Both the position numbers and the translations under genes were made by a program. Below the pieces are notes generated by a model that was not told the DNA's origin, did no database searches, and saw only the letters and a program-made list of their open reading frames with translations. A stretch of DNA of 64,000 nucleotides from Rhodoluna sp. (GTDB lineage Bacteria; Actinomycetota; Actinomycetes; Actinomycetales; Microbacteriaceae): NCBI GenBank assembly GCA_024641095.1, contig JAHEDR010000001.1:260387-324386 (forward strand), read 5' to 3'. Each line of letters opens with the position of its first letter. The first letter of the stretch is position 1. Below, piece by piece: positions 1 through 8,870 of this stretch.

Positions 1-253
1 CTGAAGCGGCCGGCGCAGCAGGGGTTATCGGTGTGATTGGGGCAACTGGCGCAGCTGGAGCAGCTGGCTGCACGGCAATTGGGCCTGTAGTTGCGTGTGG
101 AGTTTCTGTTGGACGGTAGTTCTCTAGAATCGGCCACCAGGCCTTGTCTACAGAATCAGGGTTTGCTTTGTATTGGGCGTACATTTCGTCGACTAGCCAG
201 TCGTTTGCGCCAAAACCGTTCTCATTTTCAGTGTTGCCTGACAGAGAAATCAC
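1..253 (-). CDS. kgd: 2-oxoglutarate dehydrogenase/decarboxylase, multifunctional Kgd/OdhA type (5' part only)
   Basis: Partial; only the first ~84 codons lie in the window and the gene runs off the left edge. It is not in the ORF track. The reverse strand reads GANDWLVDEMYAQYKANPDSV, then AWWPILENY, the conserved start of actinobacterial Kgd/OdhA, followed by an Ala-Pro-Val-rich linker. In this family the N-terminal segment precedes an E2-like transferase domain and a ThDP-dependent E1 domain acting on 2-oxoglutarate in the TCA cycle. The start is uncertain. GTG at 253 is the furthest upstream usual codon but abuts the ribosome site with no spacing. CTG at 244 lies 8 bases after a near-perfect AAAGAGGTGA and would give SGNTENENGFGAN. 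The gene is divergent from the DUF21/CBS pair. Positions 254-439 hold only the divergent promoter region. Confidence 0.85.
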   Translation of the reverse strand, partial: MISLSGNTENENGFGANDWLVDEMYAQYKANPDSVDKAWWPILENYRPTETPHATTGPIAVQPAAPAAPVAPITPITPAAPAAS

Positions 254-439
254 CTCTTTATGAATGTCCGTAAGTTCTTCCAGCCTACCTTCTAGAACTT
301 GCTCAAAATGGCCTAAACACCTGATTGGCACACCGGTTACCTGCCGATTGGCCCAGGATTTACGGCAAATCGGCCAGTATGCTGGAGACACAATGGATAA
401 AGCAGGTTCTGATCATAGAAGTTCAGGCGGGGGCGCTCG

Positions 440-1750
440 ATGAGTGAGTGGTTAATGCTCGCTTTTGGCCTTATTCTGACCATTGGCACCGGCCTATTTG
501 TGGCCAGCGAGTTTTCACTGGTCAATCTTGAGCGTTCAGACCTAGAGGCTCGTCGCGAACGAGGCGAAAAAGGCCTAAGCAACTCAATTAGGGCCCTGGC
601 TAGAACCAGCACCCACCTTTCGGGAGCCCAGCTGGGCATCACCCTCACCACAATGCTCACCGGATTCTTGGTTGAACCGGCACTTTCATCTCTTCTAGCC
701 CCAAGCATTATTGGGCTGGGTTTGCCTGCCGAGCTGGTTGAAGGGGTGACCCTGGCTATAGCCATGCTGATTGCCACCCTGTTCTCGACCCTGATTGGCG
801 AGCTGGTTCCAAAAAAGCTTGCCCTTACCTTGCCCTTGCAGGTCAACAAATTTGTGGTTGGTTTCCAACTGGCGTTCACCTGGATTTTTGGCGGCATGAT
901 CTTTGTGCTCAACAAGGTGGGCAACGCAATCGTTAGATCTTTTGGAATTGAGCCAAAAGAAGAGTTGAGTTCAACTCGCACCGCCGAGGAGCTCTCATCA
1001 TTGGTAAGACGATCGGCAAGCCTTGGGGCTCTAGATGCCCAGACCGCAACTCTGCTCACCAAGACTCTGGCGCTTAGTCAGCTGGTGGCTGCAGATGTAA
1101 TGACCCCGCGCCCGCGAATGCACGCGCTAGATAAAGATGCAAGCCTGGCCGCACTCATTGAAGCGTCAATCAAAACCGGTCACTCAAGGTTTCCAATTGC
1201 CGACGGCACCGCCGACGACATCATTGGTGTTGCTCACGTAAAGCAGGCTGCTGCTGTACCGCGCGAAAAGCGTCTTGAAGTTCCGGTGTCGGCAATCATG
1301 GCCCCGGCACTTAGGGTTCCAGAAACCATGCGCCTTGAAACACTGATGGTTGAACTACGTGCCAAGGGCCTTCAGCTTGCAATCGTGGTTGATGAATACG
1401 GTGGCACTGCGGGACTAGCAACACTCGAAGATCTTGTTGAAGAACTTGTTGGTGAACTGGCCGACGAACACGACAGGGCAAAGGCCGGCGTTACGCGCGG
1501 TGCTAATTCATCGGTGTTGTTCCCGGGCATGATTCGCCCAGATGAGTTGCTTGAAATGGCAATCAAGGTTCCTGCCGATGGCGCTTACGAAACCGTTGCC
1601 GGTTTCATGATGAGTGAGCTGGGTAGAATTCCGGCTAATGGCGACGAAGTTGAAATTGAAGACGGCGTATTAAAAGTTGAGCGCATGGACGGCAGAAGAG
1701 TAGATCGCGTGCGATTTACTCCAAAGAACACCGATGAGGTGAGCGAATAA
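440..1750 (+). CDS. hemolysin-family membrane protein (DUF21/CNNM, CBS pair, CorC_HlyC domain)
   Basis: 436 aa. The N-terminal ~190 residues form the DUF21/CNNM transmembrane domain, with hydrophobic helices and the family motif IGELVPKKLAL. A CBS pair follows at about 210-335 (VMTPRPRMHALD, DEYGGTAGLATLEDLVEELVG), then a C-terminal CorC_HlyC domain at about 350-430. Relatives include CNNM/CorC-type Mg2+ or Co2+ transport-associated proteins. The name hemolysin is historical and does not imply a toxin. The start has a GGCGGGGGCG purine-rich site before ATG. The gene overlaps the next, a paralogue, by one base (TAATG), so the two are translationally coupled and may form a heteromer (inference). 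Substrate is unknown; magnesium homeostasis is the best guess. Confidence 0.88.
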   Translation: MSEWLMLAFGLILTIGTGLFVASEFSLVNLERSDLEARRERGEKGLSNSIRALARTSTHLSGAQLGITLTTMLTGFLVEPALSSLLAPSIIGLGLPAELVEGVTLAIAMLIATLFSTLIGELVPKKLALTLPLQVNKFVVGFQLAFTWIFGGMIFVLNKVGNAIVRSFGIEPKEELSSTRTAEELSSLVRRSASLGALDAQTATLLTKTLALSQLVAADVMTPRPRMHALDKDASLAALIEASIKTGHSRFPIADGTADDIIGVAHVKQAAAVPREKRLEVPVSAIMAPALRVPETMRLETLMVELRAKGLQLAIVVDEYGGTAGLATLEDLVEELVGELADEHDRAKAGVTRGANSSVLFPGMIRPDELLEMAIKVPADGAYETVAGFMMSELGRIPANGDEVEIEDGVLKVERMDGRRVDRVRFTPKNTDEVSE

Positions 1751-2787
1751 TGTCTAGCGACTGGGCAGGAATTATTTGGTTCCTTGTTTTAATTCTTGGC
1801 AATGCATTTTTTGTTGGAGCCGAATTTGCCGTAATCAGTGCGCGTCGCGCTCAGATTGAGCCAAGAGCAGAGGCTGGCAGCAGGCCGGCGAAGATCACAA
1901 TCAAGGCAATGGAAAAAGTTTCCTTGATGTTGGCTACCACCCAACTTGGTGTGACTATTTGTTCTCTTTTGATTTTGATTATTGCCGAGCCAAGCATTCA
2001 TCACCTAATGGAGCCAGGTTTGCACTCGCTTGGCTTTAGTGAAGAAGTTGGCGCCGGTATTGCATTTGCCATCACGCTGGTAATTGTTTCATTCCTGCAC
2101 GTGGTGATTGGCGAGATGGTTCCAAAGAATATCTCGTTCTCTATTCCAGAGCGCGCGGCCTTGGTTTTGGTGCCGGCGCTTTACGCAATCGCACAGGTTG
2201 TTAGACCAATCGTGTTTGCGCTCAACTGGAGCGCAAACGTAATTCTTAGAGCTTTCCGCATTGAACCTAAAGATGAAGCCAACAGCACTTACACGCTGGA
2301 TCAGGTTGAAGACATCGTGGAGCACTCAACTCGCGAGGGAGCGCTTTCGGATGTGAGCGGCGCGCTTTCAAACACATTTGAATTCACCGAGAAAAAAATT
2401 AGCGACGTTGCTGTTCCTGTTTCAAAGCTGGTTGCCTTTGCTGAGACCGTAACTCCACGCGAGGTGGAGCAGGCGGTTGCCAAGCATGGTTTCTCTCGCT
2501 ACCCACTTACCGATGAAGCCGGCGAGCTGGTTGGCTACCTGCACCTAAAAGACGTTATTGACTTAGACGCCGACGAAGCCGATGACCCGTTCCCGGCAAA
2601 GCGTGTAAGAACTTTGATTTCGCTACCGGCAACCATGGAACTTGAAGATGCACTTGCCAGCATGCGCAGAGTGCACGCGCACATGGCTAAATCTTTTGAC
2701 GTAAACGGCCAAGTTCAGGGTGTGCTTTTTCTAGAGGACATTCTTGAAGAGCTGGTTGGCGAAGTTCAAGACGCAACTAGACGCTAG
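1750..2787 (+). CDS. hemolysin-family membrane protein, shorter paralogue (DUF21 plus CBS pair)
   Basis: 345 aa. Same fold as the upstream gene: DUF21/CNNM membrane domain at about 1-185 with the matching motif IGEMVPKNISFSIP, then a CBS pair at about 205-340 ending in GVLFLEDILEELVGEVQDA. It stops after the CBS pair and lacks the CorC_HlyC domain that ends its neighbour. The tandem long-plus-short arrangement recurs in Actinobacteria beside kgd. ATG overlaps the upstream stop. It probably shares the ion-homeostasis role. The stop overlaps the convergent flavin oxidoreductase gene by 4 bases and no terminator hairpin separates them. Confidence 0.87.
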   Translation: MSSDWAGIIWFLVLILGNAFFVGAEFAVISARRAQIEPRAEAGSRPAKITIKAMEKVSLMLATTQLGVTICSLLILIIAEPSIHHLMEPGLHSLGFSEEVGAGIAFAITLVIVSFLHVVIGEMVPKNISFSIPERAALVLVPALYAIAQVVRPIVFALNWSANVILRAFRIEPKDEANSTYTLDQVEDIVEHSTREGALSDVSGALSNTFEFTEKKISDVAVPVSKLVAFAETVTPREVEQAVAKHGFSRYPLTDEAGELVGYLHLKDVIDLDADEADDPFPAKRVRTLISLPATMELEDALASMRRVHAHMAKSFDVNGQVQGVLFLEDILEELVGEVQDATRR

Positions 2788-3860
2788 TTAGGAAACTTTC
2801 CTCTTGCGTATTGGTTAGGCCAGTAATCAACCTCTACACCTAGTTCGTGAGCGGCACGCAGTGGCCAAGATGCATCTCTCAGCGAAGCGCGAGCAATCAA
2901 GATCACATCAACCTTGCCCTGCTTAAGAATCTCTTCGGCCTGAGTGCCAGTTGTAATCTGCCCAACCGTGCCAACCGGCTGCGTTACTTCGCCAGCAACG
3001 TGCTCGGCAAGAGGAACCTGGTACCCAGGCCCTGATGGAATCTTCACTCCGGTAATTAACCCACCCGAAGAAATATCAAACATGTCGGCGCCAACTTCGG
3101 CGCACCACTTTGCAACAGTGGCCGTTTCTTCAACGGTCCAGCCATCTTCGCGGTAGTCGGTAGCAGAGAAGCGAATGAAAATCGGAAGTGCTTCGCCAAC
3201 CTCGGCGCGAATTGCTTTAACAATTTCAAGCAAAAGACGGGCACGGTTTTCAAGCGAACCACCAAATTCATCGGTGCGGTGATTTGAAATAGGGGAGAGA
3301 AATTGGTGCAGCAGGTAACCGTGAGCGGCGTGAATTTCTACGGCGTCAAAACCTGCAAGCACCGCGTGCTTTGCTGCGGTTGCCCAGTCGCCAACCAAAT
3401 CTTTTACTTCCGAGGTGCTTAGTTCGCGCGGAGCCTCGTAGCCTTCAAATGCAATTGGTGAAGCAGAAACTGTTTGCCAGCCACCTTTTTCTAGTGGCAC
3501 AGAACCCTTGCCCGACCACTCGCGGTAGGTTGAGCCCTTGCGGCCTGCGTGTGCAAGTTGAATAGCCGCCTTGGCGCCTTGAGAGTGAATGAATTCAACT
3601 ACCCTTGCCCACGCAGCAACCTGATCGAAATTCCATATGCCCGGGCACCAAGGTGTAATTCTTCCCTCGGGAACTACACCGGTTGCTTCGGCAATGATTA
3701 GTCCGGCACCGCCCGCGGCACGCGCGCCCAGGTGCACCAGGTGCCACTCATTAACTACGCCATCTTGGTTTTCGCAAGAGTACTGACACATTGGTGCAAT
3801 AAAAATTCTGTTGCGAACTTCAAGGTCGCGAATCTTTAGTGATTCAAATAACTTAGCCAA
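2784..3860 (-). CDS. NADH:flavin oxidoreductase, Old Yellow Enzyme family (YqjM/NamA-like)
   Basis: 358 aa from the TTG at 3860. The ORF-track start at 3926 lies inside the upstream MFS gene; the TTG overlaps that gene's end and gives AKLFESLKIRDLEVRNRI, the usual N-terminus. The fold is a TIM barrel binding FMN. Features are MCQYS near residue 26 (the regulatory Cys of YqjM-type enzymes), the substrate-anion histidines in EIHAAHGYLLHQFLSP, the NHRTDEFGGSLENR signature, and a C-terminal phosphate-binding region. These enzymes reduce activated C=C bonds of enones, maleimides or nitro compounds with NAD(P)H; the physiological substrate is usually unknown. It is translationally coupled to the MFS transporter. 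Confidence 0.9.
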   Translation of the reverse strand: MAKLFESLKIRDLEVRNRIFIAPMCQYSCENQDGVVNEWHLVHLGARAAGGAGLIIAEATGVVPEGRITPWCPGIWNFDQVAAWARVVEFIHSQGAKAAIQLAHAGRKGSTYREWSGKGSVPLEKGGWQTVSASPIAFEGYEAPRELSTSEVKDLVGDWATAAKHAVLAGFDAVEIHAAHGYLLHQFLSPISNHRTDEFGGSLENRARLLLEIVKAIRAEVGEALPIFIRFSATDYREDGWTVEETATVAKWCAEVGADMFDISSGGLITGVKIPSGPGYQVPLAEHVAGEVTQPVGTVGQITTGTQAEEILKQGKVDVILIARASLRDASWPLRAAHELGVEVDYWPNQYARGKFPN

Positions 3861-5034
3861 GTTGCTTTTTACCCTTCGCCATAATTGCCGCACCAATTGC
3901 CACGAAAGCTGCCAGTGCAACACCAATAGTCAGTGCTAATTGCAAACCAAATGCTTGCCCAACGAAACCGATAATTGCCGGCCCGCCCAAGACACCAGCA
4001 TAGGTTAGCCCCACCACCTTGGCCAGATTGCGACCTTGGTTTGCTTCGCTTCCGATCTCAGAACCAAATGCCATGCACTGTGGCACAACTGCCGAAATGC
4101 CTAAACCGGCTAGTGCCCAACCAATCCAGCTAATCTGCACGTTCGGAGAAAGAAGTGCAATAGCAATTCCCGCAGCAGCAATCAGCGCGCCACCTTGGAT
4201 TACCGCGATGCGACCAAACTTGGCCACGACTTTATCGGCAAAAAACCTAACGGCTGCCATTGCGCTGGCAAACATCGTCACGCTGATTGCCGCAGTTGCG
4301 GTGATCACCTGAAAACGGTCAACCGAATAAAGCGCTGACCAGTCAATGCCCACCCCTTCAACAATTGCGCCGGCTGCAGAAACCAAGCCAACAAAAATCA
4401 CAAAGCCAAATTCCTTGCTTGATGGCTTTGAAACAGATTTTGCCTGTGATGTTTGCTTTGGCTCTGCCGGCAACAGCCAACTCTTTAGAACCAAGGCAAC
4501 AAAAATTGTGAGAGCACCCCAGGCTGTCATAGTTACCGGCATTGGAATCTTGAAACCCAAATACAAATCGGCGCCGAGCGTGGCGCCTACAACCAGGGAG
4601 CCAATCACTCCACCAATAGACCACATTGCGTGGAACGCAGAAAAGATTGGTCGCTTATAAGCCTTTTCAACCACGAGGGCGTGGGCGTTCATTGCAATGT
4701 CGGTGCCACCAATGCAAGCTCCAAGTAAAAATATGGAAACCGCAAGAGACCAAAAGTCAAAGGCAAAGCCGGGCAGCATTAGGGAGGCACCAAGCGCAAC
4801 CGTAATGCCAACCAAGGTCTTGGCGCTGCCGTGCTTATCTACCCAAGAGCCAAGCAGCTGCATTGAAGCAAGTGCACCACCGCCCAAAATCAAAATGATT
4901 GTTCCAATTTGCGAGTGGCTCAGCGACAACCTGGTTTCGACCTCGGGAATGTGAGTGGCCCAAACGGTTACCGCTGCGCCGCAGAGCAAGAAATAGGTGA
5001 AGACTGCAGCTCTGGCACGTTGGTTGATTGTCAT
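3853..5034 (-). CDS. MFS transporter (YbjJ-like)
   Basis: About 393 aa from ATG 5034 (MTINQRARAAVFTYF). The ORF-track start at 5079 would run through the divergent promoter. A TATGCT -10-like box lies 7 bases before ATG 5034, supporting a leaderless start there. There are twelve hydrophobic segments, with the loop motif GSWVDKHGSAKTL between TM2 and TM3 typical of MFS. It resembles the YbjJ/fucose-permease branch (THIPEVETRLSLSHSQIG). Substrate unknown. It ends in GKKQLG with its stop codon overlapping the TTG of the oxidoreductase, forming a two-gene operon. Confidence 0.82.
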   Translation of the reverse strand: MTINQRARAAVFTYFLLCGAAVTVWATHIPEVETRLSLSHSQIGTIILILGGGALASMQLLGSWVDKHGSAKTLVGITVALGASLMLPGFAFDFWSLAVSIFLLGACIGGTDIAMNAHALVVEKAYKRPIFSAFHAMWSIGGVIGSLVVGATLGADLYLGFKIPMPVTMTAWGALTIFVALVLKSWLLPAEPKQTSQAKSVSKPSSKEFGFVIFVGLVSAAGAIVEGVGIDWSALYSVDRFQVITATAAISVTMFASAMAAVRFFADKVVAKFGRIAVIQGGALIAAAGIAIALLSPNVQISWIGWALAGLGISAVVPQCMAFGSEIGSEANQGRNLAKVVGLTYAGVLGGPAIIGFVGQAFGLQLALTIGVALAAFVAIGAAIMAKGKKQLG

Positions 5035-5041
5035 AGATAAC

Positions 5042-5047
5042 AGCATA
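5042..5047 (-). promoter_or_regulatory. -10 element for leaderless MFS transcript
   Basis: On the minus strand TATGCT lies 7 bases before ATG 5034. It is back-to-back with the TAGCCT box of the divergent gene, only 8 bases away. Confidence 0.5.
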
Positions 5048-5055
5048 GGTTTGGG

Positions 5056-5061
5056 TAGCCT
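5056..5061 (+). promoter_or_regulatory. -10 element for leaderless glycosyltransferase transcript
   Basis: TAGCCT lies 7 bases before ATG 5069. There is no Shine-Dalgarno sequence between them, so the mRNA probably begins at or beside the start codon. Confidence 0.5.
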
Positions 5062-5068
5062 TACATTC

Positions 5069-6322
5069 ATGTCAACCAAGCCACAACCGCGCTATTTGAA
5101 TTTTGCGCTGTTGGTTTCGGCAAGCATCATTTTGCCTTTTGCCTTCTTGTCCTTGAGTGCACTCTTTGCCCAGGTAATGCCAATGAACGATGTACTGCTC
5201 TATGGCTGGTGGCTTCAATTAATGCAGCAGGGTCAGCCGGTGTTTGGCATTGCTCAACCATTTGTTTACCCATACCCAAGCCTCGCGCCAATGTGGATGG
5301 CGTTATTGCTTGGTGGGTCTTCGGGAATCTTGGTTGGTTGGTGCTCGCTGATTGCATTCCTGAATGTATTGGCAATTGGCTTTCTCACCAGTTGGGGAAG
5401 GGGTGGCAAGCGTTCCTTTTATGCCGCTTGGGTTTGGGTTTGCTATTTGCTGCTGCTTGGCCCGGTCGGCATCGCACGCATTGATGCGGTTGCCGCAGCC
5501 CTTGCCGTGATTGGCATCGTGCTATTTGCTCGCGGAAAAATATTCGGTGCCATGGTCTTGTTCACGGCTGGAGCCTGGGTAAAGATTTGGCCCTTCGCGT
5601 TAGCGTTTGCTGCATTTATTTCCAGCAAGTCAAAAAAGATCTTGGCCTACGGTGCCACGCTGGTTGTTTCACTGGTTTTGCTGTTCGCATTTTTTACCGG
5701 CGGCAATTCAAACGTATTTTCTTTTATCTTCACCCAGAGCGGTCGCGGCATTCAGGTTGAATCCACGATTGCAACTTTTTGGTTGTGGGCGGCAAAGCTT
5801 GGACTTGGTAACTCCGGCATCTATTACGACAAAGAAATCATCACTAATCAGGTCTACGGTGACTTTGTTGAGCTGGTGTCGGCGCTGATGACCCCAATCA
5901 TGTTCGGCGCCTTGGCAATAACTATTTGGCTGGGGTTCAAGGCGTTCAAGGCAAACGCAAATCAAAATCAACTATTTACCGCGGTTGCCATGACCGGAGT
6001 GCTTGACCTAATTGTGTTCAACAAAGTTGGTTCGCCACAGTTCATGTGCTGGATCGTTGTTCCGCTAATTGCTTGGGTTTACTTTGGGTTATCAACTTCC
6101 AATTGGTTGCTGGCTGCCTTTGGCGCTGTGGCGCTTCTTACCAACTTGGTCTACCCGGTTTTTTACATAGACCTAATGGCGCTTGGCTACCTGAGCGTAA
6201 GTTTGCTAACGGTTAGAAACTTGGCTCTGATTGCGCTTTTGATTTGGGCAAATCGCCAACTCATTGCCTTAGGCAATGGACGCAGCTTAGAAGCTGAACC
6301 TAAGAGTTCAGTAACTCTCTAA
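5069..6322 (+). CDS. GT-C-type membrane glycosyltransferase-like protein (GT87/DUF2029-like)
   Basis: 417 aa from ATG 5069. The ORF-track start at 4997 is inside the divergent MFS gene. About ten hydrophobic helices cover nearly the whole protein. An acidic stretch in the first large loop (QVMPMNDVLLYGWW) sits where polyprenyl-phosphate-mannose-dependent mannosyltransferases carry their catalytic Asp, and GIARIDAVAAALAVIGI follows at mid-protein. The family assembles mannosylated glycolipids or glycans at the outer face of actinobacterial membranes. Assignment rests on topology and resemblance, not a strict motif, so an uncharacterised polytopic protein remains possible. The 3' end overlaps metX convergently by 23 bases. 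Confidence 0.6.
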   Translation: MSTKPQPRYLNFALLVSASIILPFAFLSLSALFAQVMPMNDVLLYGWWLQLMQQGQPVFGIAQPFVYPYPSLAPMWMALLLGGSSGILVGWCSLIAFLNVLAIGFLTSWGRGGKRSFYAAWVWVCYLLLLGPVGIARIDAVAAALAVIGIVLFARGKIFGAMVLFTAGAWVKIWPFALAFAAFISSKSKKILAYGATLVVSLVLLFAFFTGGNSNVFSFIFTQSGRGIQVESTIATFWLWAAKLGLGNSGIYYDKEIITNQVYGDFVELVSALMTPIMFGALAITIWLGFKAFKANANQNQLFTAVAMTGVLDLIVFNKVGSPQFMCWIVVPLIAWVYFGLSTSNWLLAAFGAVALLTNLVYPVFYIDLMALGYLSVSLLTVRNLALIALLIWANRQLIALGNGRSLEAEPKSSVTL

Positions 6323-7508
6323 TCATTGGTGCAAGCTTGATGTCTTCAATCAAGAAGCCATCGTGACCAAATGCAGATTCAATAACTTGCAAACCGCCAC
6401 CAATAACCTCACCGCCAATGTGATCGGCAATTAGTTTCTGATCTTCAATAGGGAACAGGCGGTCAGATGAAATTCCAACCACGATGCTCTTTGCCTTGAT
6501 TGAACCCAGTGCTGCCGAAAGCGATTCGCGACCTCTTGCAACATCGTGCGAGTTCATTGCTTCAACCAAGGTGATGTAGCTATTTGCATCAAAGCGTCTA
6601 GTGAATTTATTGGAGTGGAAATCTAGGTATGACTCAACAGCCCAGCGGCCGCCTCCACCAAGCGGGCTAACGCCAGATTGCCAAGCACGCTCGAACCTGT
6701 CGTTCAATTCACTTGGTGAGCGGTAATTCAAAATTGCCATGCGGCGGGCAAGTGCCAAACCCTGGTGAGGGCCAAAGCCTGGCTTGGCGTCGTAGTAGCT
6801 TCCGTTTAAGAAAGCAGGGTCAGACTTGATTGCCTGAATCTGAATTGAGTTCAAAGCAATTTGATCCGCGGTCAATGCAGGTGGGCCTGCAATTACACCA
6901 ACGCGCTTAACCTCGTCGGGGTACATGATTGCCCATTCAAGCGCGTGCATTGCACCAACCGAGCCGCCCAAAACCGCATGCCACTTTTTGATCCCAATTA
7001 GGTGAGCCATGTCTCGCTGCGCGTTCACCTGATCGCGAATGGTGATGTATGGAAACGAAGTTCCTAATTCTCTACCATTGGTGTCCAAAGTAGAAGGCCC
7101 GGTTGATCCCTGACATCCACCTAGAACGTTTCCGGCAACCACAAAGTATTTGTCGGTGTCAATTGCAAGGCCCGGGCCAATGATGTGCTTCCACCAACCG
7201 TCTGTTGGGTGTTCCTTTGAGGCGTCGCCGGTTGCGTGAGAGTCGCCGGTGAGTCCGTGCAGAATCAAAACCGCATTGGTGTGCTCGTGATCAAGCTCGC
7301 CCCAGGTTTCAAATGCAATGCGGTAGTTAGCAAGAACGCGCCCGCTCTCTAACTTGAGGTTAGAAAGGGGCGCGAACTGGCGGTCACCAGCAGGGTCACC
7401 GTCGCGCCAAGCACCACTGGCAGGAGGGCGGCCAATAAGTTGGCGGCTCTGCTCCTCAGTGATGAACTCTGACGGGACTAGGTCTCCGGCTGATGTTTGA
7501 AATTCCAT
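6300..7508 (-). CDS. metX: homoserine O-acetyltransferase
   Basis: 402 aa, alpha/beta-hydrolase fold. It transfers acetyl from acetyl-CoA to L-homoserine, the first committed step of methionine synthesis. The nucleophile elbow is GGSVGAMHALEWA near residue 165. The catalytic Asp lies in SSDRLFPIEDQ and the His in AFGHDGFLIED near the C-terminus. RFAYETWG-like AFETWGELD and TGDSHATGD are conserved MetX features. MetX homologues can prefer succinyl-CoA; pairing with an O-acetylhomoserine sulfhydrylase supports acetyl here. It follows metY by 39 bases in one operon, so the pathway order is metY then metX. The ATG at 7508 follows a purine-rich region (revcomp CTTATTTCCTAATGG), giving no strong ribosome site. 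Confidence 0.93.
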   Translation of the reverse strand: MEFQTSAGDLVPSEFITEEQSRQLIGRPPASGAWRDGDPAGDRQFAPLSNLKLESGRVLANYRIAFETWGELDHEHTNAVLILHGLTGDSHATGDASKEHPTDGWWKHIIGPGLAIDTDKYFVVAGNVLGGCQGSTGPSTLDTNGRELGTSFPYITIRDQVNAQRDMAHLIGIKKWHAVLGGSVGAMHALEWAIMYPDEVKRVGVIAGPPALTADQIALNSIQIQAIKSDPAFLNGSYYDAKPGFGPHQGLALARRMAILNYRSPSELNDRFERAWQSGVSPLGGGGRWAVESYLDFHSNKFTRRFDANSYITLVEAMNSHDVARGRESLSAALGSIKAKSIVVGISSDRLFPIEDQKLIADHIGGEVIGGGLQVIESAFGHDGFLIEDIKLAPMIRELLNS

Positions 7509-7547
7509 TAGGAAATAAGCATATCGCTCTTCCCTCAGCTGACAGGG

Positions 7548-8846
7548 TTACTTGGCGGCAGCGAAGGCACTTTCAAGGTCGGCAATTAGGTCATCCACTG
7601 ATTCAAGACCAACTGACAAACGAACTAGTCCAGGAGTTACACCAGTGGTCAACTGCTGTTCTGGAGTTAGCTGAGAGTGAGTTGTAGAAGCTGGGTGAAT
7701 CACCAACGATCTAACATCACCGATGTTTGCAACGTGGCTAAACAGGTTTAGCGAGTCAACAAACTTTGCACCGGCGCTCACGCCACCCTTGATCTCGAAC
7801 GAAACAATTGCTCCGGCACCCTTTGGCGCGTACTTCTTTGCAGCCTTGTGCCAAGGAGAGCTCTTAAGTCCCGCGTAGTTCACCGATTCAACCTGCTTGT
7901 GCTTCTCAAGGAAGTGTGCAATCTTCTCGGCGTTTGAAACGTGACGCTCAACACGAAGGCTCAGGGTTTCAATTCCCTGAATCAATTGCCATGCGCTTGC
8001 CGGAGCAATTGATGCACCAATGTCGCGCAACAACTGAACGCGCGCCTTGATGATGTAAGCAATTGCATCGCCGAGTGCAGCGGTGTAGTTAACGCCGTGG
8101 TACGAAGGGTCTGGAGTGGTTAGTCCTGGGAACTTATCTGATTTGCTCCACTCAAACTTTCCACCGTCAACGATTGCACCGGCAACTACTGTGCCGTGAC
8201 CACCAAGGAACTTGGTAGCCGAGTGAATCACGATGTCGGCTCCGTGCTCAAGCGGGCGAATTAGGTATGGGGTTGCAACTGTGTTGTCTACCAAAAGTGG
8301 AAGACCGTTCTTGTGTGCAACATCGGCAACACCTTCAATGTCAAGAATTGAAACCTTTGGGTTACCAATGGTCTCTGCAAAGAAAGCCTTGGTGTTTGGC
8401 TTAACGGCTGCCTGCCATTCCTTTAGGTCGTCTTGGTTCTCAACAAAAGTTGTGGTGATGCCAAGTTTTGGCAGGGTGTACTTGAACAGGTTGTAAGTTC
8501 CACCGTAAATAGTTGAAGAAGCAACAATGTGGTCACCGGCTTGTGCAATGTTCAAAATCGCAAAAGTTTCTGCTGCCTGACCCGATGCAAGCAATAGTGC
8601 AGCGGTTCCGCCTTCAAGTGCCGCAATGCGCTTTTCAGCTACGTCTTGGGTTGGGTTCATGATTCGGGTGTAAATGTTTCCAAACTCGGCCAAACCAAAT
8701 AGCTTTGCAGCGTGCTCACTTGAATTAAATGTGTAAGCCGTGGTCTGGTAAATAGGTGTAGCGCGTGAGTTTGTGGCTGGGTCTGGTGCAGCACCTGCGT
8801 GAATTTGCGCAGTCTCAAAACCCCAATTTGCTGAATCTGTGCTCAT
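7548..8846 (-). CDS. metY: O-acetylhomoserine sulfhydrylase (PLP-dependent)
   Basis: 432 aa from ATG 8846 (MSTDSANWGFETAQIHAG), preceded by AGGGAAAATC as ribosome site. The track start at 8924 lies in the leader. It is a Cys/Met-metabolism PLP enzyme: PLP lysine in SATKFLGGHGTVVAGAIVDGG, substrate/cofactor residues in YTRIMNPTQDVAEKRIAALEGG, and the C-terminal SVGLESVDDLIADLE. It makes homocysteine from O-acetylhomoserine and sulfide, directly downstream of MetX in the pathway. First gene of metY-metX. The leader between 8847 and about 8935 carries a perfect 8-bp inverted repeat and an inner hairpin that may regulate it. Confidence 0.93.
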   Translation of the reverse strand: MSTDSANWGFETAQIHAGAAPDPATNSRATPIYQTTAYTFNSSEHAAKLFGLAEFGNIYTRIMNPTQDVAEKRIAALEGGTAALLLASGQAAETFAILNIAQAGDHIVASSTIYGGTYNLFKYTLPKLGITTTFVENQDDLKEWQAAVKPNTKAFFAETIGNPKVSILDIEGVADVAHKNGLPLLVDNTVATPYLIRPLEHGADIVIHSATKFLGGHGTVVAGAIVDGGKFEWSKSDKFPGLTTPDPSYHGVNYTAALGDAIAYIIKARVQLLRDIGASIAPASAWQLIQGIETLSLRVERHVSNAEKIAHFLEKHKQVESVNYAGLKSSPWHKAAKKYAPKGAGAIVSFEIKGGVSAGAKFVDSLNLFSHVANIGDVRSLVIHPASTTHSQLTPEQQLTTGVTPGLVRLSVGLESVDDLIADLESAFAAAK

Positions 8847-8870
8847 GATTTTCCCTAACTTGATTGAACT

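Noticed and set aside
1-110. GCAGCTGG-type repeats at the left edge as a possible CRISPR or tandem-repeat element
   Set aside because: They read in frame as the Ala-Pro-rich linker of kgd on the minus strand.
337-1062. 241-aa minus-strand ORF
   Set aside because: It is a shadow of the DUF21/CBS gene: Ser/Arg-rich with no family features, and it overlaps a well-supported gene fully.
440-2787. Hemolysin toxin genes
   Set aside because: The name is historical; DUF21 and CBS domains indicate ion-transport-related membrane proteins.
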